Notes under the pieces: generated by a model
What the model saw: only the letters and a program-made list of their open reading frames with translations
The model's database searches: none
What the model was told of the DNA's origin: nothing
Assembly: GCA_019412865.1 (NCBI GenBank)
Contig: DXOJ01000306.1
Coordinates: forward strand, 1 to 10,521
DNA from: Bacteroides sp.
GTDB taxonomy: Bacteria > Bacteroidota > Bacteroidia > Bacteroidales > Bacteroidaceae
Direction: 5' to 3'
Length of the DNA stretch: 10,521 nucleotides
Part shown: one piece after another, positions 1 to 6,326 of the stretch
Layout of the letters: each line of letters opens with the position of its first letter
Position numbering within the stretch: the stretch's first letter is position 1
Made by a program: the position numbers and the translations under genes

Positions 1-314
1 TGGTAAGTCAGTCTCCGGGCGACACCTCCGTCGGCAGGCATGATGAACAGGTCGAAATTTCCATTCCGGTCACTGGCAAATGCGATTTGTTTTCCTTCGG
101 GAGACCAGACGGGATTGGCTTCATAAGAGGCTTGTGTGGTAAGTTGAACGGCAGTTCCTCCTTGTGCGGGAACTTTATAAATATCTCCTTTATAACAGAA
201 GACAATCTCGGTCCCATCCGGTGAAATACGTGCATCACGCATCCACAAAGGAGTAATTGCATAGCTGGATAATGCTGATAATACCAGTGCTAACGAAGTT
301 ATTAGTTTCTTCAT
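1..314 (-). CDS. Tricorn-like S41 peptidase, N-terminal beta-propeller part (partial)
   Basis: The start codon is the ATG complementary to 312-314, and the frame runs open off the left edge, giving 104 codons plus two bases. It begins with a signal peptide: MKK, a hydrophobic stretch, then a likely cleavage site after SSYA (about residue 19). Two PD40/WD40-like blades follow: ISPDGTEIVF (residues 30-39) with GDIYKVPAQGG, then WSPEGKQIAFASDRNGN (70-86) with LFIMPADGG. This SPDG...I.F...G.I..VP..GG pattern is typical of the propeller at the N-terminus of Bacteroides tricorn-type S41 peptidases, which are exported and cleave peptides. The protease and PDZ domains would lie outside the window, so a TolB-like or DPP-IV-like propeller protein remains possible. 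Only 17 bases separate it from the upstream hydrolase gene, so the two may be cotranscribed. Confidence 0.8.
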   Translation of the reverse strand, partial: MKKLITSLALVLSALSSYAITPLWMRDARISPDGTEIVFCYKGDIYKVPAQGGTAVQLTTQASYEANPVWSPEGKQIAFASDRNGNFDLFIMPADGGVARRLTY

Positions 315-331
315 ATCAATTTATTATATAT

Positions 332-1153
332 TTATTCCGAAAAATCAGTTTGAATTAGTTTTCCCGTGTAATTATAAAATGCTCTGTCACCAAAATCTTT
401 GAAAAAGAAAGCGTATTTATCCACTCCCGTACAATGACAAACGCCAATTTGCCGGGGAAGGTATTCCTGCAAATAATCTGCAATGATCTGATATTTTTGT
501 TTTTCCGCATTATGAATGTGAAAACCTCCGAGAATTAACTTGCAGGGAGATTCAGGAAATGCAGCCCGAACGGTACGCAAGATATTGGTGATCCCCCGGT
601 GAGAACAGGCACTTAACACAGAAACTCCTTCCGGTTCCACTAACACCATTGCCAATTCATCCTGAAAGGTATCCGGTATTTTGCAACCATCTTCTTTCTG
701 AACCCAGAAGCGTTCAAAATGGGTATCCTCCTCATTGATAATATCAATAGATGGAAAAAGAAAGACTCCGGGAAGCAGTTCGGTCTGCTCTGTGATAAAG
801 CGAAAACGGGAAAGATCAAGATTTTGCGTATGCTTCATTCCATTCTCGCGTTCATCCTTGAATTTAGGAAAAAAGATTTCACGTTTACAGACAACGGTTG
901 CCTGTGTATTCAATTCCAGAAAATAACGCAGTCCACCCGTATGGTCACTATGACCGTGGGATAATATTAAATAATCAACTTTTTGTAAATCAATGTGCAA
1001 CAGACGGGCATTACGGATAAACAAGTCAGATGCTCCCGTATCGAAAAGAATTCTATCCCCTTGGATCTCAATATAGAGAGAAAGACCATGCTCTGCCTGC
1101 AATTTACGTCCATAGACACAATTCTCCACAAGAGTCGTTATTTTATAGCTCAT
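332..1153 (-). CDS. MBL-fold metallo-hydrolase, COG1237 type
   Basis: This 273-residue protein has the metallo-beta-lactamase fold. The metal-binding motif SHGHSDHTGG is at residues 65-74 (H66, H68, D70, H71). Further expected ligands are H185 in SACSHRG and H240 in GVCHCTG; GGFH lies at 209-212. The substrate-facing Cys-Ser-His and Cys-His-Cys blocks are those of the COG1237 group, often annotated as similar to the archaeal dihydropterin (methanopterin-pathway) synthase. Methanopterin synthesis is not expected in this host, so the true substrate is unknown. There is no signal peptide, so it should be cytoplasmic. The ATG at 1153 gives the usual MSYKITTLVEN family start. The peptidase gene follows 17 bases downstream. 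No convincing -7/-33 pair is visible between this start and the terminator at 1181-1227. Confidence 0.88.
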   Translation of the reverse strand: MSYKITTLVENCVYGRKLQAEHGLSLYIEIQGDRILFDTGASDLFIRNARLLHIDLQKVDYLILSHGHSDHTGGLRYFLELNTQATVVCKREIFFPKFKDERENGMKHTQNLDLSRFRFITEQTELLPGVFLFPSIDIINEEDTHFERFWVQKEDGCKIPDTFQDELAMVLVEPEGVSVLSACSHRGITNILRTVRAAFPESPCKLILGGFHIHNAEKQKYQIIADYLQEYLPRQIGVCHCTGVDKYAFFFKDFGDRAFYNYTGKLIQTDFSE

Positions 1154-1180
1154 GATGTTTAGTTATCAAACAAATAATGT

Positions 1181-1227
1181 AAAATAAAAAGTTCTGCCAC
1201 AAAATTATAATAATTCTGTGGCAGAAC
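1181..1227 (-). terminator. Rho-independent terminator of the flavoprotein gene
   Basis: An 11-bp perfect inverted repeat (GTTCTGCCACA with TGTGGCAGAAC, 1191-1201 and 1217-1227) extends by an AATT/AATT pairing after one mismatch, leaving a 5-base loop. Read on the minus strand it is followed by a T-rich run (complement of 1181-1190), as expected for termination of the gene at 1302-1841. On the plus strand the stem is followed by AAGCAATC, with no T run, so it acts in one direction only. Confidence 0.87.
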
Positions 1228-1301
1228 AAGCAATCTAATCAATTAAAATTCTTGACTTTTCAATCTTTCTGATTGAATCCTTATTTTTATCCTTCAAAAG
1301 G

Positions 1302-1841
1302 TTATACCATTTTTCCCATCTTGTAAGCTTCCTGCATATAGGGAGTATCTTTAATTTCCCCTACCTTCCATGCACCAATTCCATAAACCGTTCCCTTTTC
1401 CTGCGGTCCTTCCAGACAATCGAGGAAGCCACGGAAACCATCAATGGTACGTTCCATCATTGCTTTATCGTTTTCCGCAGCCGCAATAATGAAATAAAAT
1501 TCCTTATTGGTTATTTCCGTATAGCGTGCACAGCAGCGGTCGATCATAATCTTCATCTGTCCGCACATGGTATAAAAATAGACCGGAGTTGCCATCACAA
1601 TCACATCTGCAGCAATCATCTTCTCTACAATTTCCGCTGCATCATCTTTCTGCGGACAAGGTTTGCCATACATACTGCAAACACTGCACCCCGTACAAGG
1701 ATGAACTGTTTTGTCTTTCAGAAAAATCTTCTCCACTTCATTACCTGCTTCGAGAGCACCTTTCATAAATTCATCACATAATAACTCAGAATTACCACCT
1801 TTACGTGGACTGGATGAAATAATCAAAACCTTTTTAGCCAT
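1302..1841 (-). CDS. Flavodoxin-fold NAD(P)H reductase, iron-sulfur flavoprotein-like
   Basis: This 179-residue cytoplasmic flavoprotein belongs to the NADPH-dependent FMN reductase / multimeric flavodoxin family. The FMN phosphate loop is SSSPRKGGNS (residues 9-18). A flavin-contact motif ATPVYFYTMCGQMK follows the strand at about 80-84. Residues 49-62 carry four cysteines spaced C-x2-C-x2-C-x6-C (C49, C52, C55, C62). This matches the compact cluster motif of iron-sulfur flavoproteins (Isf), so it may hold a 4Fe-4S cluster beside FMN and shuttle electrons between ferredoxin-like donors and a small acceptor. The acceptor is unknown. The MAKKVLIISSSPR start at the ATG (1841) is typical. The gene is a single transcription unit with a strong promoter and terminator of its own, and a direct repeat upstream suggests it is induced. 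Confidence 0.87.
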   Translation of the reverse strand: MAKKVLIISSSPRKGGNSELLCDEFMKGALEAGNEVEKIFLKDKTVHPCTGCSVCSMYGKPCPQKDDAAEIVEKMIAADVIVMATPVYFYTMCGQMKIMIDRCCARYTEITNKEFYFIIAAAENDKAMMERTIDGFRGFLDCLEGPQEKGTVYGIGAWKVGEIKDTPYMQEAYKMGKMV

Positions 1842-1897
1842 AACTTTACTTTATTACTTTTTATTTTCAGAATTCTTTCTATCAATGATTCACTTTG

Positions 1898-1926
1898 CAA
1901 AAGTAGGGAAATAAAAGTATATCGAA
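1898..1926 (-). promoter_or_regulatory. Bacteroides-type promoter of the flavoprotein gene
   Basis: On the minus strand a perfect -7 box TACTTTTG (complement of 1898-1905) matches the Bacteroides TAnnTTTG consensus. A TTCG (complement of 1923-1926), one mismatch from the -33 TTTG, lies 17 bases upstream, slightly closer than the usual 19-21. The predicted transcript would start near 1890 and have a leader of about 50 bases. Confidence 0.65.
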
Positions 1927-1932
1927 TGTAGA

Positions 1933-1964
1933 TAAATTACAGAGAAAGATACCTAAATTACAGA
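1933..1964. repeat. 11-bp direct repeat spaced 21 bp, candidate activator site
   Basis: TAAATTACAGA occurs twice without mismatch, at 1933-1943 and 1954-1964. The copies are in the same orientation and start 21 bp apart, which is two helical turns. They lie just upstream of the -33 region of the flavoprotein promoter, at about -42 to -73 from the predicted start. Direct half-sites with 21-bp spacing are the classic arrangement for AraC-family activators, although other dimeric regulators also use two-turn spacing. The repeat is visible in the sequence; the operator role is inferred. Confidence 0.55.
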
Positions 1965-2062
1965 TTCCATGTTTTGCCATTATTTTTATCCAATCCCTTG
2001 TACATATTTATTCTACATTCATGATGGCTGTATTATCACAGTTATATATTTCTCCTCGAGCA

Positions 2063-2626
2063 TCAGAGCGTCTCTAGTAACTTTATGAGACGTTCTGCAT
2101 GTTCCACCGACATAGCTTTCTGCTGTTCAATGAGTTCGGGAGCAGTACGACTACCGTAGCTCACGCCACAAGTATATACACAGCCGCAATACTCCATCTG
2201 CGTCAGCCGACAGGTGGCTTTGTAGCAGGGCAGAAATTCGTCGATAGTGTAGCCCATCGCCCCCTCATGGCTATACAGTGCTTCGGGTGCTCCCGTTGTG
2301 AAAGAGAGAACGAGTTTCTTGCCTTTGAGCTTGTCTCCGGTACTTCCGTGTGAAAAACCGTGACGGAAAGTCTCTTCCATCCAGCGTTCCAATATGGAGG
2401 GTGCGGAGTACCAGAAAAGGGGGAACTGCAACACGATGATGTCTGCCCGGAGCAATTTCTGCTGTTCGGCTTCCACGTCGATTTTGAAGTCGGGATAGAG
2501 TTCGTCCAGCTTTACGATTTCGGCTTCCGGCAGCCGTTCATTCAAGGTTTCGAGAATCGTTTTATTGGCTACGGATGCGGCAAGGTCTGTATGGCCGCTG
2601 ATAATCAATACATTTTTCATATTCAT
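2063..2626 (-). CDS. NAD(P)H-dependent oxidoreductase, NQO1/MdaB/KefF-like flavodoxin_2 family
   Basis: This 187-residue protein has the flavodoxin-2 fold that binds FAD or FMN and reduces quinones or related electrophiles by two electrons. Visible motifs are an N-terminal IISGHTDLAAS loop (8-18) binding the flavin phosphate, LQFPLFWYSAPSILERW (66-82), which is the family hallmark at the flavin ring, a glycine-rich HGSTGDKLKGK segment (93-103), and SFTTGAP (108-114). The length fits the family. Two in-frame Mets lie at the N-terminus (M1 and M3); M3 gives the more usual MKNVLIISGH start, so the annotated start may be two codons long. It is the last gene of the operon. A quinone-reductase role would fit a cluster that handles carbonyls and quinones, but the substrate cannot be read from the sequence. 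Confidence 0.88.
   Translation of the reverse strand: MNMKNVLIISGHTDLAASVANKTILETLNERLPEAEIVKLDELYPDFKIDVEAEQQKLLRADIIVLQFPLFWYSAPSILERWMEETFRHGFSHGSTGDKLKGKKLVLSFTTGAPEALYSHEGAMGYTIDEFLPCYKATCRLTQMEYCGCVYTCGVSYGSRTAPELIEQQKAMSVEHAERLIKLLETL
2065..2096 (-). other. Hairpin at the 3' end of the redox operon
   Basis: AGAGCGTCTC (2065-2074) pairs with GAGACGTTCT (2087-2096) over 10 bp with one G-U-type mismatch and a 12-base loop. It overlaps the last codons of the operon's final gene. No T run follows on the minus strand, so it is not a standard terminator. It might stabilise the 3' end or be incidental to coding sequence. No better terminator was seen in 1965-2062. Confidence 0.25.
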
Positions 2627-2644
2627 TCTTTTTATTGTTATTTC

Positions 2645-3394
2645 TTATGTACCTACACCGCCGTCCACTTTATAGTCGGCCCCGGTTACGAAACTGGCTT
2701 CGTCGCTTGTCAGAAAAGCGACGACAGCGGCAACCTCTTCGGCTTGTCCCATTCGACCGAGAGGTACGCTTTTAGTTACCATATCTTTGTGGGCTTTCGC
2801 GGCTTCGTCCGAAAGTTCGGTCTTGCCGTAGATAGGGGTTTCGATAGGCCCTACGCCGAGTGAATTGACACGCACGCCATCTTTAGCCAACTCTTTTGCC
2901 CATGCACGTGTCATGGTATAGACAGCAGCTTTCGAGGCGGCATAGTTTGCCATCGTTGCGATAGGATTGGTTGTCATGGTTGTCGTGACATTCAGGATAT
3001 TGCCTTTTACTGCTTTTATCATCGGCAGGCAGGCTTGTGTCAGCATGACGACGGCACGCACGTTGATAGCAAATACCTTATCGTATTCGTCGATTTTCAT
3101 CGTTGCAAACGGGGTGACGGGCGCCCATCCGGCATTATTGACGAGAATATCGAGACGACCGTACCGTTCTCCGATAATCTGGATAATAGATTCTATTCCG
3201 GCTTCCACTTCGAGATCGGCAGCAAGAAAGGTTATCTTATCACTATAGGAGGCTGTTTCGGCAAGTGTCGGTTCCGTGCGGCCTACAATCAATACGTTAG
3301 CGCCTTCATCGGCCAGACGTTGGGCAATAGCTCTTCCGATACCTGTTCCGGCTCCGGTTACAAGAGCTGTTTTATGATTTAATGATGAATACAT
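2645..3394 (-). CDS. SDR-family NAD(P)-dependent oxidoreductase with Thr at the catalytic Ser position
   Basis: This is a 249-residue classical short-chain dehydrogenase/reductase. The cofactor motif TGAGTGIG is at 13-20. VGRT at 37-40 suggests an NADP preference through R39. NNAG is at 86-89, N111 follows, and the YAASK catalytic pair is Y151/K155. The C-terminal VTGADYKVDGG is standard. The catalytic serine, normally 13 residues before the tyrosine, is replaced: residues 137-139 are TTT, with T138 aligned. Thr keeps a hydroxyl, so activity may persist. The usual PG turn after strand 6 reads VGPIETP. SDRs of this type reduce ketones or oxidise alcohols, and the substrate is not predictable. 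It is the sixth gene of the operon, 44 bases after the AKR gene. Confidence 0.92.
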   Translation of the reverse strand: MYSSLNHKTALVTGAGTGIGRAIAQRLADEGANVLIVGRTEPTLAETASYSDKITFLAADLEVEAGIESIIQIIGERYGRLDILVNNAGWAPVTPFATMKIDEYDKVFAINVRAVVMLTQACLPMIKAVKGNILNVTTTMTTNPIATMANYAASKAAVYTMTRAWAKELAKDGVRVNSLGVGPIETPIYGKTELSDEAAKAHKDMVTKSVPLGRMGQAEEVAAVVAFLTSDEASFVTGADYKVDGGVGT

Positions 3395-3438
3395 ATTTCT
3401 TATTGATTTTCTTATTTGATTTTGTTGATTTTAATTCT

Positions 3439-4458
3439 CTATCTCTCCGCCTTGGCTACTGTCTGCTGATGTCCTTCGATAGTCCCCATCTTGGCAATAT
3501 CCTCGTCCGTGCGATTTCCATGTATAATAATATGACTTAATGCTTCGTTCATAGCAGCATATTCATCAGCCGTAATAGCCACTTCCGCAGCACCCAAATT
3601 TTCAAGAATACGGGCATCGCTACGCATACCGGGTATAGGAACAATATGACCGGAATACATCACCCAAGCTAAAGATATTTGTGCGGCGATACAGTGCTTC
3701 TCTTCTGCATAGCGATTGATAAGATCGAGCAGGACTTGATTGGCACGCATATTTTCTTCGGAATAACGAGTAATCACACGCCTTACATCATCTCCCTTAA
3801 ATTCATGCGCAGAGTGGTATTTACCGCTTAAAAAACCTCCTGCCATAGGTGAATAAGCAACAAAGCCGATGCCTTCAGCCTTGCAATAAGGAATGACGTC
3901 CGCCTCCCACTTGCGTTCCATCAGCGAGTATTCGCTCTGTACGGCTGTTATAGGCGTAACGGCATGTGCCGCCTTGAGTTGTTCGAGGGTAGGCTCGGAT
4001 TGTCCCCATGCACGGATTTTTCCTTCCTTAATCAATTCCCCCATCCAATAGGCAACCTCTGCGGGATCATTCTCTTTGGGCACACGGTGTTCCGTGTAAA
4101 GGTCGATATAGTCGGTTTGCAAACGTCGTAAAGAACCTTCGACGGCTTGTCGGATGCCGATACGACTGAGTTTGCCTTCCGGATTCTCTTGTCCGGGCAG
4201 GACAGCCGGAGTGAATTTTGTAGAGATTGTTATTTCATGGCGGAAAGGCTTTAATGCTTTTCCTACGAGTTCTTCATTCTTATAACAACTGTATATTTCT
4301 GCTGTATCGAAGAAGGTACAGCCTTCGTCATAGGCTTTACGGATAAGACGAATAGATTCTTCTTCACTCGGACAAGTCCCGTAACCATGCGTGAACCCCA
4401 TACAGCCAAGACCGACAGCAGAGATTTCCAATGTTCCGAATTTTCTTGTTTTCATCAT
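3439..4458 (-). CDS. Aldo/keto reductase (long-type subfamily)
   Basis: This 339-residue AKR reduces aldehydes or ketones with NADPH on a TIM-barrel scaffold. The catalytic tetrad is complete: D51 and Y56 in FFDTAEIY, K81 in STKF, and H124 in LYTEHRV. A cofactor-side motif GQSEP follows IRAW (the family more often has G-x-SE), and IPGMRS near residue 275 belongs to the 2'-phosphate pocket. The length and C-terminal extension separate it from the two shorter AKRs upstream and place it with the YajO/AKR11-13-like group. There is no signal peptide. It is fifth in the operon, 18 bases after the Rossmann protein gene. Its place beside two other AKRs suggests a broad carbonyl-reducing capacity rather than a single pathway step. 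Confidence 0.92.
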   Translation of the reverse strand: MMKTRKFGTLEISAVGLGCMGFTHGYGTCPSEEESIRLIRKAYDEGCTFFDTAEIYSCYKNEELVGKALKPFRHEITISTKFTPAVLPGQENPEGKLSRIGIRQAVEGSLRRLQTDYIDLYTEHRVPKENDPAEVAYWMGELIKEGKIRAWGQSEPTLEQLKAAHAVTPITAVQSEYSLMERKWEADVIPYCKAEGIGFVAYSPMAGGFLSGKYHSAHEFKGDDVRRVITRYSEENMRANQVLLDLINRYAEEKHCIAAQISLAWVMYSGHIVPIPGMRSDARILENLGAAEVAITADEYAAMNEALSHIIIHGNRTDEDIAKMGTIEGHQQTVAKAER

Positions 4459-4476
4459 TCTGTATCTTTTACTTGT

Positions 4477-5124
4477 TTATCTTACGAGTTTTATGCCCCA
4501 ATCCATATTCCCGGTAGCACTAAGCGCGGCTACCCAAAACGCACCGAGCATTTCAGTGTAGCGGGACATACTGATATTTCCTAAGTCAAGGGTATCCTCC
4601 CAGCCGAAATCCTTTAATAAAACCGCTACTTCAGCTTTCGCGTCAGCATCGTTACCGCAATAGAAGCCCGTAATGGCTTCCGGTAGTTGCTTCGGATGAA
4701 CCATCAAATGATTGCAGAGATAGTTCAGTGTTTTTACGACTTTTGCGTCCGGCAGAATTTTTTGGGCTTCTTCTCCCAAGCTGGTTGTTCCGCTCCATCT
4801 CGAATCGAGCGAGATATGTCCGTCTTTGTAGATGTATGGATTTGCCAAGTCGATCAACAGTTTCCCGTTCAGATTTTCTTTTCCGGCAGCGTTTAGAGCT
4901 TCGAGCGAGTGGATGCCCTGCACGCAGTTGAATACTCTTTCACCGAATCGTGCAGCATCGGCAAAAGTGCCGTGAGAAGCCCGCTCGCCATTAGTTTTCG
5001 CCCAGTTCGCAGCTTTTTCGTTGGTGGCATTACGCGCCCCCATCATAACTTCGTGACCGAGTTCGGTCAATTTCGTGGCGATGGCGTGAGCCACATCGCC
5101 TGTTCCTAAGATTCCGTATTTCAT
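4477..5124 (-). CDS. NAD(P)-binding Rossmann protein, F420-dependent NADP reductase-like
   Basis: This 215-residue protein opens with a dinucleotide-binding strand-turn, YGILGTGDVAHAIA (3-16, G-x-G-x-x-A), followed by MGARN (28-32), whose Arg probably contacts the NADP 2'-phosphate. LLIDLANPY and KTLNYL fit the F420_oxidored (PF03807) family. Archaeal members move hydride between NADPH and coenzyme F420, and the same fold occurs in the STEAP ferric reductases. Bacteroidota are not known to make F420, so the partner is probably a flavin or another small acceptor. It lies 4 bases after the second AKR gene, so translational coupling is likely. It adds a possible hydride-transfer step to the operon but has no obvious substrate-binding signature. 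Confidence 0.85.
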   Translation of the reverse strand: MKYGILGTGDVAHAIATKLTELGHEVMMGARNATNEKAANWAKTNGERASHGTFADAARFGERVFNCVQGIHSLEALNAAGKENLNGKLLIDLANPYIYKDGHISLDSRWSGTTSLGEEAQKILPDAKVVKTLNYLCNHLMVHPKQLPEAITGFYCGNDADAKAEVAVLLKDFGWEDTLDLGNISMSRYTEMLGAFWVAALSATGNMDWGIKLVR

Positions 5125-5128
5125 ACTT

Positions 5129-5995
5129 TCATTTTTTATTGTTCGGGTTAAATTGCTTGTCGTAATTCAGAAGGAATTTTACGAGTTCGGGATTACGGTG
5201 CGACCAGCGGAAGTCGGCCGGTTTGTCGAGCGGACGGATGCTTTCCATATCTTCCGGTGTGAGTGCAAAATCGAATACATCCAGATTTTGTTTCATTCGC
5301 TCAATGCGCGTGCTTTTCGGAATGGCAATGATGCCGCGTTGCACCAAATAACGCAGAGCGACTTGCTGTACCGTTTTATCGTATCGCTCGGCTAAGGCCG
5401 TCAGTACGGGATTGGTCAGAAGGTCGGGATCGCCTTGTGCCAGCGGCGCCCAAGCCATGATACGTGTATCATAAGGATTCATTTCGGCTTCAGCGTCCCA
5501 CTGCTGACTGAATACATTGGTTTTCAGCTGATTTATGGCGGGTTTGATTTCGGCACATTCAGCCATGTCCACGAAGCGGTCGGGATAGAAGTTCGAGAGT
5601 CCGATAGCACGGACTTTTCCGGCCTTTAATGCTTTCTCCATAGCCCGCCATGTTCCCGGATAGTCGCTAAACGGCTGGTGGATAAGAAGCAGGTCGATGT
5701 AATCGGTGCGTAACTTACGGAGCGATTCGTCGATGCTGCGGGTTGCCTTTTCCTCGCCCGCATTGGTAATCCACACCTTTGTCGTGAGAAAAAGTTCATC
5801 ACGGGACACACCGCATTTGGCGATGGCATTACCCACGCCCTCTTCGTTATAATAAGCCTGCGCCGTATCTATCAACCGATAACCTACGCTGATGGCATTG
5901 AGTACACAACGCTCGCACTCTTCGGGCGATACCTGAAAAACACCATATCCTAATATCGGCATTTTAATGCCGTTGTTCAATTTTACAGTCTGCAT
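5129..5995 (-). CDS. Aldo/keto reductase, DkgA-like (AKR5 type)
   Basis: This 288-residue short-type AKR has the complete tetrad D43 and Y48 (LIDTAQAYYNE), K73 (TTKVW) and H106 (LLLIHQP). The nicotinamide-contact GLSNF is at 132-136, and the IPKSTR loop near residue 230 binds the NADPH phosphate. These features place it with 2,5-diketo-gluconate reductase/DkgA-like enzymes, which also reduce methylglyoxal and other small aldehydes. The N-terminal MQTVKLNNGIKMPILGYGVF is the family start. It is a clear but divergent paralogue of the first gene of the operon (6327-7175), sharing the same motifs throughout; the Dabb gene separates the two. It starts 6 bases after that gene. Confidence 0.93.
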   Translation of the reverse strand: MQTVKLNNGIKMPILGYGVFQVSPEECERCVLNAISVGYRLIDTAQAYYNEEGVGNAIAKCGVSRDELFLTTKVWITNAGEEKATRSIDESLRKLRTDYIDLLLIHQPFSDYPGTWRAMEKALKAGKVRAIGLSNFYPDRFVDMAECAEIKPAINQLKTNVFSQQWDAEAEMNPYDTRIMAWAPLAQGDPDLLTNPVLTALAERYDKTVQQVALRYLVQRGIIAIPKSTRIERMKQNLDVFDFALTPEDMESIRPLDKPADFRWSHRNPELVKFLLNYDKQFNPNNKK

Positions 5996-6001
5996 ATAAT
6001 T

Positions 6002-6310
6002 CTATTTTAAGGGTTCATATTCTATTTGAGCAATATCGGCGCTCTGCATATCGAAAGCCTCTTCCGCTTTTTCCGCAATGTCGATGTGTGTCCGACTCCG
6101 GAGCAATACGTCGAAAGCGGCCTTGTCTTTAAGATCGACGACCATCATCACGGCATCGGGACGTCCAAACAGTCCGCGTGTACGACCGACCGTGATGTCT
6201 TCAATAACCGTTTCTATCTCTTTCATGGCACGCATTTCAGCCATCTTTTGTTCTACCACGTCATCGGAAATTCCTTCCTTGACGTTGATGATAAATATAT
6301 GACGTAACAT
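6002..6310 (-). CDS. Dabb (stress-responsive alpha/beta barrel) domain protein
   Basis: This 102-residue single-domain protein matches the Dabb family: an N-terminal MLRHIFIINVKEG strand with the conserved His4, a helix with KMAEMRAM, a central VIEDITVGR strand, and the later RTHIDIAEKAEEA helix motif. Dabb proteins form dimeric ferredoxin-like barrels. Some bind or cyclise small aromatic or polyketide substrates, and plant members respond to stress. No catalytic role can be assigned here. It sits between two AKR genes with gaps of 16 and 6 bases, so it is clearly part of the operon and may bind the substrate or product of the neighbouring reductases. Confidence 0.85.
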   Translation of the reverse strand: MLRHIFIINVKEGISDDVVEQKMAEMRAMKEIETVIEDITVGRTRGLFGRPDAVMMVVDLKDKAAFDVLLRSRTHIDIAEKAEEAFDMQSADIAQIEYEPLK

Positions 6311-6326
6311 ATTTCTTTTTTATAAA

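Noticed and set aside
8..262. 84-codon minus-strand frame at the left edge
   Set aside because: A different minus-strand frame over the same bases encodes a signal peptide and PD40 propeller blades starting at 314; this one has no family features.
1167..1174. TTTGTTTG on the minus strand as a -7 box for the MBL gene
   Set aside because: It mismatches the consensus at the second base and lies only about 13 bases from the start codon, with no -33 partner.
1260..1276. Short TCAATC/GATTGA hairpin after the flavoprotein gene
   Set aside because: The 6-bp A/T-rich stem has no T run and is superseded by the much stronger terminator at 1181-1227.
1842..2062. Possible small gene in the 221-base gap before the redox operon's end
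   Set aside because: The A/T-rich sequence contains the promoter and direct repeat of the flavoprotein gene; no frame with family-like content was seen.
2360..2863. 167-codon plus-strand frame across two operon genes
   Set aside because: It spans the gap between two well-supported minus-strand genes and shows no domain; it is a coding shadow.
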